DNA of 64,000 nucleotides from an uncultured Pseudomonadales bacterium (lineage in GTDB: Bacteria; Pseudomonadota; Gammaproteobacteria; Pseudomonadales; Azotimanducaceae), in assembly GCA_958296295.1 (NCBI GenBank), contig OY282460.1:1178001-1242000 (forward strand), read 5' to 3'. The first letter of the stretch is position 1; each line of letters begins with the position of its first letter. Position numbers and translations under genes: made by a program. Below, piece by piece: positions 8,778-17,590 of this stretch. The notes below the pieces were generated by a model. The model saw only the letters and a program-made list of their open reading frames with translations. It did no database searches and was not told the DNA's origin.

Positions 8778-9450
8778 CTTCCCCGCCCGTGTCCGCCACC
8801 AGCCGCCCTTCGGCGAGTTCCAAGGTGCGCAAACCCAGCGACGCGATCAGTTCGTGCTCGTGACTCGCCACGATGACGGTAGTGCCGACGTCGTGGAATT
8901 GGTGCAGGAGACCCAGGACGTTGCGCGACAACGTCGGATCGAGATTGCCGGTCGGTTCGTCCGCCAACAGCACTTTGGGCCTGTTCACGACCGCGCGGGC
9001 GATGCCGACCCGCTGCCGCTCGCCGGCGGAAATGTGGCGCGGCAACGACCGTTCCTTCTGCAACAGCCCGACGCTGGAAAGCGCGGCGCGGGCGCGACGG
9101 CCGATCTCGCGGTGGCGCATGCCGGCGGTGCGCAACGGCAGGGCGACGTTGTCGAACAAGCTGCGGTGTTCGAGCAGCCGCGGATCTTGGAACACCACGC
9201 CAAGGTGGCGGCGGTAGACGGGCACTTGCCGCGGCGGCAGCTGGCCGATGTCCACGCCGCCGACGAGCACTTGGCCGCGGGTGGCCCGTTCCGCTCGCAA
9301 GACCAAATGGAGGAACGTGCTCTTGCCGGCCCCGGAATGTCCGGTGAGGAACAGCATGCTGCCCGCTGGAATAGCCACCGAGACATCCTGCAAGGCGTGC
9401 GCGCCCGTCTCGAAGCGCTTGACCACCCGGCGGAATTCGATCGTGGCCAT
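8767..9450 (-). CDS. ftsE: Cell division ATP-binding protein FtsE
   Basis: FtsE (227 aa) is the ABC ATPase of FtsEX. Walker A is GHSGAGKST, the signature is ISAGERQRVGIARA (LSGGEQ in most homologues) and Walker B is VLLADEPTGNLD. The ATG at 9450 shares a base with the ftsY stop (TGATG), a coupling arrangement that is conserved in the classical ftsY-ftsE-ftsX operon. Length is standard for the family. Confidence 0.93.
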   Translation of the reverse strand: MATIEFRRVVKRFETGAHALQDVSVAIPAGSMLFLTGHSGAGKSTFLHLVLRAERATRGQVLVGGVDIGQLPPRQVPVYRRHLGVVFQDPRLLEHRSLFDNVALPLRTAGMRHREIGRRARAALSSVGLLQKERSLPRHISAGERQRVGIARAVVNRPKVLLADEPTGNLDPTLSRNVLGLLHQFHDVGTTVIVASHEHELIASLGLRTLELAEGRLVADTGGEDGA

Positions 9451-10433
9451 CAGTCGCCCGGCCGCAGCAAGGCGTGTACGAACGCGGCCGCGTCGAACGG
9501 CTGCAAATCCAAGATGCCCTCGCCAACGCCGACGAAGCGCACGGGCAGCCCGAAGTTCGCGGCAATCGCCACCAGCACGCCGCCCTTGGCGGTGCCGTCC
9601 AGCTTCGTCACGGCAAGCGACGTCACGCCCACGGCCTTGTCGAACTCGCGCACTTGCGAGAGCGCGTTCTGCCCCACGCCGGCGTCCAGCACCAGCAGCA
9701 CCTCGTGCGGCGCGCTGGCGGCGTGGCGGCCCATCACGCGTTTGATCTTGCGCAACTCCTCCATCAATCCGGTCTTCGCCTGCAAGCGGCCGGCGGTGTC
9801 CGCGAGCACCACGTCCACGCCCCGCGCCTTGGCCGCGGTGAGGGTGTCGAAAATCACCGAAGCGCTGTCCGCGCCTTGGCCTTGGGCGATCACCGGCACG
9901 TTGTTGCGCGCCCCCCACTCGGCCAGCTGCTCCACCGCGGCGGCGCGAAAAGTGTCGCCCGCGGCCAGCAGCACCGAGTGGCCCTCGGCACCCAGACGCC
10001 GGGCCAGTTTGCCGATCAGCGTGGTCTTGCCAACGCCGTTCACACCCACCACGAGCACCACGTGCGGGCGCTCGGCGCCGATGACCAAGGGGCTTGCGAC
10101 CGGCGCCAGGATGGCAACCAGTTCCGCAGCCAGCGCGGCATGCAGGGCTGTCGTGTCGGTCAGCTCGCGGCGCGACACGCGCTTCTTCAACCCGTCCACG
10201 ATGCGGTCCGTTGCGGCGACGCCCACATCCGCGGCGAGCAGACTGGTTTCCAACTCCTCAAGGAGCTCCGCGTCGATGGCGCGTTGGCCGCGCAGCAGGT
10301 CACCGATGCCGCTCGCGATCTGGCGCCGGGTCCTCGTTAGCGAACGGCTGAGGCGCGACCACGCCGAGGCCGGCGCGCCGTCTCCGGCCGATTTCGGTGG
10401 CGTGGCGGCCGCTCGCGCTTTGCTCTTCCACAT
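9450..10433 (-). CDS. ftsY: Signal recognition particle receptor FtsY
   Basis: FtsY (327 aa) is the SRP-receptor GTPase that targets nascent membrane proteins. The NG domain is complete: helical N domain with ELLEELETSLLAADVG, G1 GVNGVGKTTLIGKLA, AAGDTFRAAA, G3 DTAGRLQ, G4 TKLDGTAKGG and the closing GVGEGILDLQPFD. The acidic A domain of E. coli FtsY is missing; only about 40 residues precede the N domain. The ATG at 10433 has AAGGA ten bases upstream. A TTG at 10502 would extend the protein by 23 residues but lies close to the divergent rsmD start. Confidence 0.93.
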   Translation of the reverse strand: MWKSKARAAATPPKSAGDGAPASAWSRLSRSLTRTRRQIASGIGDLLRGQRAIDAELLEELETSLLAADVGVAATDRIVDGLKKRVSRRELTDTTALHAALAAELVAILAPVASPLVIGAERPHVVLVVGVNGVGKTTLIGKLARRLGAEGHSVLLAAGDTFRAAAVEQLAEWGARNNVPVIAQGQGADSASVIFDTLTAAKARGVDVVLADTAGRLQAKTGLMEELRKIKRVMGRHAASAPHEVLLVLDAGVGQNALSQVREFDKAVGVTSLAVTKLDGTAKGGVLVAIAANFGLPVRFVGVGEGILDLQPFDAAAFVHALLRPGD

Positions 10434-10509
10434 GCCTGCAATGTCCTTAGCCTGCCACTCGCCAACGCCGCCGGGAAACGGCGTGGCGCCTTTCGCCGGC
10501 AACGCCCGT

Positions 10510-10515
10510 TAGGAT
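10510..10515 (+). promoter_or_regulatory. Putative -10 box of a leaderless rsmD transcript
   Basis: TAGGAT ends six bases before the rsmD ATG, so transcription would start at or next to the start codon. GGCGG between them could instead act as a weak ribosome-binding site. Confidence 0.3.
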
Positions 10516-10521
10516 AGGCGG

Positions 10522-11169
10522 ATGGGTCGCGCCAGATCGCGCCACCGCGTTCGCCAAGTGCGCATTATCGGCGGTAACTGGAAGGGGCGAAAGCTCCCCG
10601 TACCCGCTGGCGTCAGGCCCACGCCGGATCGCGCCAAGGTGACCGTGTTCAACTGGTTGGCGTCCGCACTGCCGGGCGCGCACGTGCTGGACGCGTTCGC
10701 CGGCACTGGCGCGCTCGGTCTCGAGGCCGTCTCGCGCGGCGCCGCGCATGCCACCCTCGTCGAGAAGGACCGCGCCACGGCCCACCTGCTGACCCGAAGC
10801 CAAACCGACCTCGGCATGGAAGACGTCACCGTCGCACACGCCTCGGCGTTGGATTGGCTCGAGCGCCAACCTCCCGCGGCGCGTTGGGACATCGTGTTCC
10901 TTGATCCCCCGTTCCATGACGATCTCCTCGCCGCCGCGCTGCGCGCCGTGGCGCCGCGACTGAGGCAAGGAGCGGTGGTGTATGTGGAGTGCGGTTTGGA
11001 GCGCGGTCTCGCCAGTCTCGCCGCCGAATTCAACGTGTACCGCGAATCCACTGCCGGCGCGGCGCGCTATGGCTTGCTCAAACTTGGGGCGAGTCGTGAC
11101 GATGGCCGAGCGGCGTGCGCGCCAGGTCGTCTTCCCATTGCCTTCGCACGAGAATCGCGAACCGGGTGA
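10522..11169 (+). CDS. rsmD: 16S rRNA (guanine(966)-N2)-methyltransferase RsmD
   Basis: The protein (215 aa) methylates G966 of 16S rRNA using S-adenosylmethionine. It shows the RsmD start RIIGGNWKGRKLPV, RPTPDRAKVTVFNWL, the SAM-binding LDAFAGTGALGLEAVSRGA and the catalytic FLDPPF. It is divergent from ftsY, a common neighbour of rsmD. Its last 92 bases overlap the end of the converging glycosyltransferase gene, so the C-terminal tail after YGLLKLG is probably an extension beyond the usual family end. Confidence 0.92.
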   Translation: MGRARSRHRVRQVRIIGGNWKGRKLPVPAGVRPTPDRAKVTVFNWLASALPGAHVLDAFAGTGALGLEAVSRGAAHATLVEKDRATAHLLTRSQTDLGMEDVTVAHASALDWLERQPPAARWDIVFLDPPFHDDLLAAALRAVAPRLRQGAVVYVECGLERGLASLAAEFNVYRESTAGAARYGLLKLGASRDDGRAACAPGRLPIAFARESRTG

Positions 11170-12727
11170 AGGGCTTCTCACTCGTCGCGGCCGTTGCCGC
11201 GCCGGGCTCGTCCGCGCTGGCAAGGCGACGAAACCAGACCATGCGCCATTGCCGATGGAAGGCTTGCTCGAGGCCTTGCTCGCGGATCACGGTCAAGATG
11301 CGGTTGTCGGCGAGAATCAGCGCGCTTGCCACGGCGGAATCGTCGTCCAAGGCCAAAGCCCGTCGCAGGCGGGCTGCCGCTGCGGCCGAACCGCCGTCGC
11401 CGTCCAGCGCTCGGCCCACCCAAGGTTGATCGAGCTGCCGCCACCACAGCGGAGCGAACACGAACGGCGGCTGCACGGCCACGCGTTGTTCCAAGATGTG
11501 GAAGCCGCACAGTCCCGTGAAATCGAGCACGGTGTCGCCGGGGCGCAAGCGCTTCAGCCAGCGTGTCGCGGCCTCCTTGCAGAACTCCGTCGGCAACGCG
11601 GCCGGGGTCTCGCGCCAAGGATCCACGGGCAAGGCGAGAGCCACGCCGAGGGCCACGGCCAGCGCGGCCCGAGACATCTTCGGTGACAGGCGAATGCGCT
11701 TGGCGAGGCGGGCCATGAGAGGGGCGTTGAGCAACTTGGCGGTCGCCACTGCGGCCAACAGCCCAACCGCGGGCGCCGCGTCCACCCAGTACTCCGGCGG
11801 CGCCGGGGGTTTGGCGTAGGCCATGATCACGAAGCCGGCCGCCAATGGCGCGACCAAATACGGCGCGAGCCGAAGGGCCGAGGCCTTTCCGGCGGCGCGC
11901 CACGCGCCGGGGAAAGCCGCCGCGCCGGCGATCAGGATGATCAGCCAGGCCGCGGCCCAAGGCGCGCGCGCCAAAACTTGCCAAACCAACGTCGTCGGGA
12001 AAAACGCGTAACCACCGTCGCCACGCATGTCGAACACGCCGAGCGGCGCGCCGAACACCGTGCGGGCGAGAGCGTCGAGCGGCCCCCACAGCCAGTACGC
12101 GCCGACAACCACGACGGAAGGCGCGACCGCCGCCAGCAGCCAAGCCAGTCGACGCGGCCCGGCGAGCATGGCCAGCACCGCGAGCGCGCCGCTCGCAAGC
12201 GCGGTGTGAACCATCATCCAGGGCAGCGCGCCAACAAACAACGCCGATAGCAGATGCGCGGCCCGCCGGCCGCGAATGCCGAGCAGCAGAAGCGCGAACG
12301 CCACGACGGCCATCGCCATCGCGAAGTGATTCGGCAAGGCCGCCGCAAGCAGATCGGTCGCGTTGGCCGTGGCGACAAGCGCGACCGCCCCCACACCGGC
12401 GGCCCCGACTCCCAGCCCGCGCTGGAAAAGACAGAAGAACGCGTAGCCGGCGGCGACATGCGCCAGCCACGCCAAGACGCGCAGCAGCGCGACGGATGCC
12501 CCGGCGTCTTCGAGGAACGCGGACGGCAGGCCCCAGAGGTAGGTCAACGGTGGCCGCACATCCCAATACTCCGCGTAGGGGAACTCTCCGCCTCGCAGCG
12601 CTTCCGCCATGCGCAACAGGCTGAACTCGTCCGCGCCCACGCCGACCCAGAGCTGACGCAGCAGCAACGTGGCGACGACCGCCAACGGAAACGCCGCCAC
12701 GGCCGGCCGAACGCGATTGGAACGCAT
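11078..12727 (-). CDS. GT-C family membrane glycosyltransferase (PMT-like)
   Basis: This 549-aa protein has about eleven hydrophobic helices followed by a soluble C-terminal domain. The first external loop carries GADEFSLLRMAE with an Asp-Glu pair near residues 33-34, then EFPYAEYWDVRPPLTYLW. That arrangement is the catalytic loop of GT-C enzymes of the dolichyl/undecaprenyl-phosphate sugar-dependent type (GT39/GT83-like). The donor and acceptor are unknown; envelope polysaccharide or lipid A decoration are usual roles. The ATG at 12727 precedes the first helix directly; a GTG nine bases upstream is possible. The open frame continues far upstream to 13822 but that part is antisense to the CoA-transferase gene. 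The 3' end overlaps rsmD by 92 bases. Confidence 0.75.
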   Translation of the reverse strand: MRSNRVRPAVAAFPLAVVATLLLRQLWVGVGADEFSLLRMAEALRGGEFPYAEYWDVRPPLTYLWGLPSAFLEDAGASVALLRVLAWLAHVAAGYAFFCLFQRGLGVGAAGVGAVALVATANATDLLAAALPNHFAMAMAVVAFALLLLGIRGRRAAHLLSALFVGALPWMMVHTALASGALAVLAMLAGPRRLAWLLAAVAPSVVVVGAYWLWGPLDALARTVFGAPLGVFDMRGDGGYAFFPTTLVWQVLARAPWAAAWLIILIAGAAAFPGAWRAAGKASALRLAPYLVAPLAAGFVIMAYAKPPAPPEYWVDAAPAVGLLAAVATAKLLNAPLMARLAKRIRLSPKMSRAALAVALGVALALPVDPWRETPAALPTEFCKEAATRWLKRLRPGDTVLDFTGLCGFHILEQRVAVQPPFVFAPLWWRQLDQPWVGRALDGDGGSAAAAARLRRALALDDDSAVASALILADNRILTVIREQGLEQAFHRQWRMVWFRRLASADEPGAATAATSEKPFTRFAILVRRQWEDDLARTPLGHRHDSPQV

Positions 12728-12877
12728 CGGATTCACGCTTCGTCGCCAGTTCCGCCTCTCGTGGTGGTTGCGCCGGACAAATGCGCGTCTCTCGATTGAT
12801 GCGGCGTCCGCCGCAAGCGCGCCGCGGGCTTGGCCGGCGGTGGCCGGCCGGCGGCAGGCGGACGATAGAAGCCGCGA

Positions 12878-12886
12878 TGCTATCAT
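12878..12886 (+). promoter_or_regulatory. Extended -10 promoter, probably leaderless start
   Basis: TGCTATCAT is an extended -10 element (TGn plus TATCAT) that ends six bases before the ATG at 12893. No purine-rich ribosome-binding site lies between, so the transcript of the CoA-transferase gene probably begins at its start codon. Confidence 0.45.
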
Positions 12887-12892
12887 CCAAAC

Positions 12893-13960
12893 ATGGATCG
12901 CGTTCTCGAAATCGGGGGCTGCGCGGCGGGTTTTTGCGGACGATTGTTCGCGCAATGCGGTCACGACGTCGTGCGGGTCGAGAGCGCCCGGACGGGTCGC
13001 CAGGCCGCTTCCCAGGCTTGGGTGAGCGAGGAAGCGATAGCCGTCCACCTGCATGCCGGCAAACGCCGGGTGCGAACAGACGACCAGGGGCTGATCGCGG
13101 CGCTGGCCGAGCGGGCCGATGTGGTCGTCCTCGAGGCCGACACCGCGCGGGATGTGGAGGCTTTCGGATTCGACGAGTGGCGACCTCCGGTGAAAGTGGC
13201 CATCACGCCGTTCGGCCGCACCGGCCCCAAGAAGAACTGGCAAGCCGCGTCCAACACGATTTTGGCGATGGGCGGCTACACCTACCTGATGGGGGATCCG
13301 GCCCGGGCGCCACTGTCGCTTCCCGGCCACTACGTGGAGTTCCAAAGCGGCGGATTCGCGTTCACCGCGGCCAACGCCTGCCGTCTGGCCAAAACAACCG
13401 AGACCATCGACATCGGCATGTTGGAGGTCGTGATGGCGCTCAGCCAGTTCACCACGGTGCTGTGGCATTGCGCCGGCGTCATCCGCTCGCGGCACGGCAA
13501 CGACTTTTGGTCTGTTGTGCCCACGAACCTGTTCCGGTGCGCGGACGGCTGGGTGTACATCAACATCGTGCCTGGCTTTTGGGATGCGTTCACCGTCTTC
13601 CTGGATAGACCGGAGTTGCTCATTGACGAGCGTTTCGGCACCAACGCGGCCCGCATGTTGAACCGGGACGCCTTGCACGCGTTGATCGCCGACGCCCTTG
13701 CGCCTTTGGCGAAGCAGCGCATCGCGCGGCGCGCCGAGGAGTGCCGCATTCCGCTTGGCGTCGTGCAGTCGTTCGACGACGTGTTGGCGGATGCCCATCT
13801 GGCCGCGCGCGACATGTGGCAACCGGTGCGGCGGACGAGGGGCGGCGGCGTCTTGCGCTCGCCGAGGCCGTCGTGGCGCGTGGCCGGCGAGCCCTGGCCG
13901 GCGCTCGCGCTTGGCGACCCGACCGCGGAAGCGGCAACGGCCGCGCGCGCCGATGGCTGA
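12893..13960 (+). CDS. Class III CoA-transferase (CaiB/BaiF) subunit lacking the usual Asp
   Basis: The 355-aa protein is a CaiB/BaiF family member: VLEIGGCAAGFCGRLFAQCGHDVVRVE at the N-terminus (its first 20 residues are the family signature), ITPFGRTGP, and ETIDIGMLEVVMAL after the active-site region. Family enzymes form an acyl-CoA link to an Asp in a GDP-like segment about 20 residues before the DVSM-type strand. Here that segment reads GHYVEFQSGGF, with no Asp. The next gene overlaps by eight bases and encodes a second, apparently complete family member. This suggests a heteromeric CoA-transferase in which this chain is structural. The substrate is unknown. Confidence 0.82.
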   Translation: MDRVLEIGGCAAGFCGRLFAQCGHDVVRVESARTGRQAASQAWVSEEAIAVHLHAGKRRVRTDDQGLIAALAERADVVVLEADTARDVEAFGFDEWRPPVKVAITPFGRTGPKKNWQAASNTILAMGGYTYLMGDPARAPLSLPGHYVEFQSGGFAFTAANACRLAKTTETIDIGMLEVVMALSQFTTVLWHCAGVIRSRHGNDFWSVVPTNLFRCADGWVYINIVPGFWDAFTVFLDRPELLIDERFGTNAARMLNRDALHALIADALAPLAKQRIARRAEECRIPLGVVQSFDDVLADAHLAARDMWQPVRRTRGGGVLRSPRPSWRVAGEPWPALALGDPTAEAATAARADG

Positions 13961-15233
13961 CGGCCCGCTGCGTGGAGTGCGCGTTCTCGATCTGACGCAT
14001 GTTTGGGCCGGCCCGCTGGCGACGCGGGTGCTTGCGGATTTGGGGGCCGAGGTGGTGAAGATCGAAGCCCCGATGGGGCGTGGGCCGCGTCGCTACCGTG
14101 GCGGCTTGCCCATCGGCGGCTGGCTTGGCGCCGGCGTTCGGGGCGAAACCGGCGCGCCCGAAGAGCCTTGGAACACCAACGCCACGTTCGTGAAGCTGCA
14201 GCGCAACAAACGCAGCGTGGCGTTGGATCTGAAAACCGATTCTGGACGCGACACGTTCTTGGAACTGGCCGAAGCGGCGGACGTGTTGATGGAGAACTTC
14301 AGCGCCCGCGCCATGCCGCAACTCGGTCTCGCCTACGAAGATGTCGCGCAGGCGAATCCCCGGATCATCTACGTTTCCATGCCGGGTTTCGGCAAGAGCG
14401 GGCCGTACCTTGATCGCGTGGCGTTCGGCCCCACCGTGGAGCCGATGTCCGGCCTGACAGCGGTGCTTGGCTACGGGCCCGACGAACCGCGCAACACCGC
14501 CATGGCCCTCATGGATCCGATCACCGCGGTGAACGCCGCCGCGGCGGTCGCGGACGCCCTTCGCCGCCGCGAGCGCACGGGCCGCGGCAGGCATGTGGAG
14601 ATGTCGCTGCACGAAGGCGGCGTGGCGTTCTGCGGCCCATGGCTGGTTGAGACGCAGCTTGGCGGGCGGTCTGGCAGGCGGGGTGCAAGGCCGGACGAGC
14701 AAGGAGTGGGCCGTCTCGGCAACCGGCACCCCCGTTTGGCGCCGCACGGCGTCTACCCTTGCGCCGGCGACGACGCTTGGGTGGCGATCGCCTGCCGCGA
14801 TGACGAGGATTGGCGCGGCCTCTGCGGCGTGGTGGAAGGTTTGGATCCAAACGCGGACTTGGCCGCCCGACAAGCGGGGCAGGATCGCATCAACGCCACC
14901 CTCGCCGGGTGGACGCGAGAACGCGGCAAAGTGGAGGCGGCCCGACATCTGCAAGCGGCGGGTGTGGCGGCCGGCCCGGTGAACACCACGCCGGACATGA
15001 CCGCGGACCCGCAAGTGCGCGCCCGAGGCTTTTTCGTGCCCCTCGAACCGGGCCCCACGCCGATGCCGGGCAATCCGATCAAGATGGCGGGGATCAGCAC
15101 CCGGGATTGGACGCCGTGCCCGCGCATCGGGGCCGACAACCGCGCGGTGTTGAAAGAGTGGCTGGACTACGACGACGAGCGGGTCGAGGTGCTGGAAGAC
15201 GCCGGCGTGTTGGTGGACAAGCCGCCGCGGTAG
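13953..15233 (+). CDS. Class III CoA-transferase (CaiB/BaiF), catalytic-type
   Basis: This 426-aa member of the formyl-CoA / L-carnitine CoA-transferase family starts with VLDLTHVWAGPLATRVLADL, then GAEVVKIEAP, LQRNKRSVALDLK, ADVLMENFS and YVSMPGFGKSGP. The segment ALMDPITAVNAAAAVADAL contains the Asp at the expected nucleophile position, followed by GRGRHVEMSLHEG. The ATG at 13953 overlaps the preceding homologous gene by eight bases. The pair probably moves CoA between two organic acids; the acid is not predictable. Acyl-CoA metabolism is also represented by the acyl-CoA dehydrogenase at 46.5 kb. Confidence 0.88.
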   Translation: MADGPLRGVRVLDLTHVWAGPLATRVLADLGAEVVKIEAPMGRGPRRYRGGLPIGGWLGAGVRGETGAPEEPWNTNATFVKLQRNKRSVALDLKTDSGRDTFLELAEAADVLMENFSARAMPQLGLAYEDVAQANPRIIYVSMPGFGKSGPYLDRVAFGPTVEPMSGLTAVLGYGPDEPRNTAMALMDPITAVNAAAAVADALRRRERTGRGRHVEMSLHEGGVAFCGPWLVETQLGGRSGRRGARPDEQGVGRLGNRHPRLAPHGVYPCAGDDAWVAIACRDDEDWRGLCGVVEGLDPNADLAARQAGQDRINATLAGWTRERGKVEAARHLQAAGVAAGPVNTTPDMTADPQVRARGFFVPLEPGPTPMPGNPIKMAGISTRDWTPCPRIGADNRAVLKEWLDYDDERVEVLEDAGVLVDKPPR

Positions 15234-15329
15234 CCGGCACAGGCTCTGCTGGCACCCCGTTGCAAGCTGCGCCGAAGCCAAACTGACACCACGCCTATGG
15301 GGCAACCCCTGCGTCTCGTCGCACTCCGT

Positions 15330-15941
15330 CTAATTCGGCGCTACGGTGGTGGTCCGCTGTCCAGCAACCTGCCACTGCCGGAAAACCCTGCGAAGTTCGT
15401 CCACAAATCGACGCAGGGAAGGATCCGCGCCGGCTGCGCTCTTGATGTCCATTTGCCGCACGATGTCTTGCGCAAACTCGATGCCCCCAAGCCGGGGCAC
15501 CACACCGGTGGCGCGGATGGACTCGAAGAGTTGGTGCTTGTACCGACCGCGATCACACTTGCGGTCTGGCGCGTGGCAGCCCTTGCCGAAAACAGACTTG
15601 AATGCAGCACCGTCGAGCAGCAGCCATCGCTCGATGTGGGGGTCGGGAACCGCATGAGCCACCGGCGAGGTCGCTGCCGAAACATCAATGTCGCCGATGC
15701 GCTGTTACCATCCGCTGCAGTTGGCGTCCGTCGCCACGACGATCAGATCAGGATGGCCACCTTGCAGCACCAAATCGGTTAGATACTGTTTGAGCTCTTG
15801 GACGACGCGGCCATGGCCCCGAGTCGCGCTGCGCCAATTGAGTCGGACAGCCAAGCCGCTCTCTTCGGCTAGACGTTGCACGAGCGCGCCGACAACTTGC
15901 CGATGCGCGTTGTCCTCCACGAACAACGCGACGTCATGCAT
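15330..15941 (-). pseudogene. DUF4276-like partner of AAA ATPase, split by one in-frame stop
   Basis: Read through a single TAA at 15705-15707, one frame encodes a 202-aa protein. Its N-terminus HDVALFVEDNAHRQVVGALV is the VED..H start of DUF4276/TOPRIM-like proteins that pair with AAA ATPases. It continues with DLIVVATDANCSGW, then the stop, then QRIGDIDVSAATS and PDPHIERWLLLDGAAFKSVFG and LGGIEFAQDIV. No frameshift is needed, so only one codon is damaged. The ATG at 15941 overlaps the ATPase stop (ATGCATGA). A GTG at 15662 could restart translation of the C-terminal half. Either a recent pseudogene, a sequencing error, or two separate chains are possible. Confidence 0.7.
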
Positions 15942-17226
15942 CGAAATCCCCCCGCAGGATGCGGTCTGAAATCCGCATTGGCTCATGCTGGTCGTCGAAT
16001 GCTTGTTCGATACCCGGCCGACGTCCAAGCGGCCCCCAGAACTTTAACGAGTCCACCCGCGTCTGACGGTTGGCGCGTTGCACCACGAACAGTGACTCGT
16101 CGGGCAGGAGATCCGGCAGAATGGGGGAGTGCGTAGTGACGATGTATTGCGTCTCTTCCAAGCTCGATCGCGTTTTCAGAAAGTCTGCTATGAGCTCTAT
16201 GCGCCGTGGATGCACGCCGTTCTCCGGTTCCTCAAAGCCCACCAAGGAAGGGATTTCTTCCGCGCCGTTCAATGCCAGCAGACCCAGCAGGCGCAGCGTG
16301 CCCTCCGAAAGCACTCGCGCGGGAATGGCCACGCCGTTCTCGCGCAGGCGAAACTCCGCCTCGCCGAGTTCGTTCACGTCCGTTTCAATGCCGTCCACGT
16401 CCGGCAGCATCATCGACAACGCTTTCTCCACGGCTTCGAATTGCCGCGGCTGGCGTGCTTTCAGCGTGGTGAGAAAAGCGGCCAGTTCCTCGCCCATCGC
16501 ACCAATATGGCGCACTTCCTTGATGGGAACAGCGGCCCGCATGCGTTCCCGGGGCTCGAAGTAGAAAAACTGCCAGCTTTCCAATTCGCGCCGCGCTGCG
16601 GCCAAATGCGGGTAGTGGGGCGCATAGTGAGGCATTGAGAGGATGGCATGGTCGAGATAGCGCTCATACTGCATGGGATGCGCTTGGCCTTCCCGTCGCA
16701 AGTGTACGCGCTCGCCCTGTCGTTCGACGAAAGGCTTGCGCCGGCCGTTGGGTTTGCCGTCTGCGGTGAGCGCCGAGAGATACTCGTCCGTCGTGCGAAG
16801 CAGGCCCGAACGCGGCCACATCTCCACTCCCAAGCGGTATCGCAGGTTGCGTTCGCGGACACGCACCGGCACGTTGCCCGATTCGCCGGGCCGGCGCATC
16901 TCTTGTATCTCCCGGTCTACGGCTTCGGCGACAACCTTGGAAATACGCAGGTCCGCCTCTATGGAAAAGGCCAGCCGCTCCTGATCAAGCAGTCCCTTTA
17001 CGCCGCCATCGCCCATTGAAAAAGATTCCAGTGGTTTGCCCCGGTAGGGGGGATCGAATGCCTCCTTCAACGTACGGCTCGTCGCCAGCCTGGAGAGCAG
17101 TTGGACTGCGTCCAGAAAGTTGCTCTTGCCGGCAGTGTTTGGCCCGAACAGCAACGTCAGAGGCTTCAACTCCACCTCGACATCCCGCAGGGATTTGTAA
17201 CCCTTTACATGAACTCGACTCAGCAT
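15934..17226 (-). CDS. AAA family ATPase (AAA_21/OLD-like, SMC-type head)
   Basis: The 430-aa ATPase resembles the DNA-repair or defence-type ABC/SMC-like ATPases. It begins VHVKGYKSLRDVEVEL, has Walker A LLFGPNTAGKSNFLDAVQL, a signature-like ARVLSEGTLRLLGLLAL, Walker B SLVGFEEPENGVHP and the switch histidine in IVTTHSPILPDLLP. Similar ATPases are encoded next to DUF4276 or TOPRIM nuclease-like proteins, exactly as here, and such pairs are often found in defence islands. The TTG/ATG start at 17226 gives the usual MLSRVHVKGYKSL beginning. Base composition is less GC-rich than in flanking genes, and it lies next to a tRNA gene with an integrase remnant, both hinting at transfer. Confidence 0.85.
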   Translation of the reverse strand: MLSRVHVKGYKSLRDVEVELKPLTLLFGPNTAGKSNFLDAVQLLSRLATSRTLKEAFDPPYRGKPLESFSMGDGGVKGLLDQERLAFSIEADLRISKVVAEAVDREIQEMRRPGESGNVPVRVRERNLRYRLGVEMWPRSGLLRTTDEYLSALTADGKPNGRRKPFVERQGERVHLRREGQAHPMQYERYLDHAILSMPHYAPHYPHLAAARRELESWQFFYFEPRERMRAAVPIKEVRHIGAMGEELAAFLTTLKARQPRQFEAVEKALSMMLPDVDGIETDVNELGEAEFRLRENGVAIPARVLSEGTLRLLGLLALNGAEEIPSLVGFEEPENGVHPRRIELIADFLKTRSSLEETQYIVTTHSPILPDLLPDESLFVVQRANRQTRVDSLKFWGPLGRRPGIEQAFDDQHEPMRISDRILRGDFDA

Positions 17227-17443
17227 GACCTCTGCTCCCTATCGACGCGGTGTTGTCCGCACACCCGGTTTGGTTTCATGGGCGAGCGTTAGAGCCACCC
17301 GCAAACCGTTGTAGAAGAAGCTGCGGCTGGCGCAGGCTCCATGCGTTCGTCGCGAAGCTGCCCGCCGGCGCAGCCTCCTCACATTTTGTCATACTGTCGT
17401 TCCATTGGCCGCTGCACGGCGCAGTTGCGCAGTTGGCCCGGTT
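17227..17443. other. Non-coding junction between ATPase gene and integrase remnant
   Basis: No gene is recognised here. The DNA includes an AT-richer stretch around 17380-17400 and lies between the AAA ATPase start and the recombinase fragment. It is a plausible remnant of deleted island DNA. Confidence 0.4.
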
Positions 17444-17590
17444 TCAGGCGGTTTCGCGCTTCGGCGTCCAGATCGGCTTGAGGATGTTCCAGCATGTGGC
17501 CGCACGTCCGCTAGTCACGTCGCCCGCGGGCGTCGCGCCGATGACCAGCCACGCGAGCGTCGCCCTGGCGGTGGAAAAGGGCGGCAGAGT
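17444..17590 (-). pseudogene. Fragment of a P4-type tyrosine recombinase (integrase)
   Basis: Directly downstream of the tRNA-Pro 3' end, the minus strand reads WLVIGATPAGDVTSG and then ILKPIWTPKRETA before a TGA. P4-type integrases carry the same pattern (a VIG..P..DVT block followed by L.PIW..K.ETA) in their core-binding domain, so this looks like a short relic of one. No catalytic domain is found. Position and strand relative to the tRNA are those of an integrase at its attachment site. The match rests on about 40 residues, so the call is tentative. Confidence 0.45.

Noticed and set aside
12728..13822. Upstream extension of the GT-C glycosyltransferase frame
   Set aside because: It is antisense to the CoA-transferase and not membrane-like; GT-C motifs start only after 12727.
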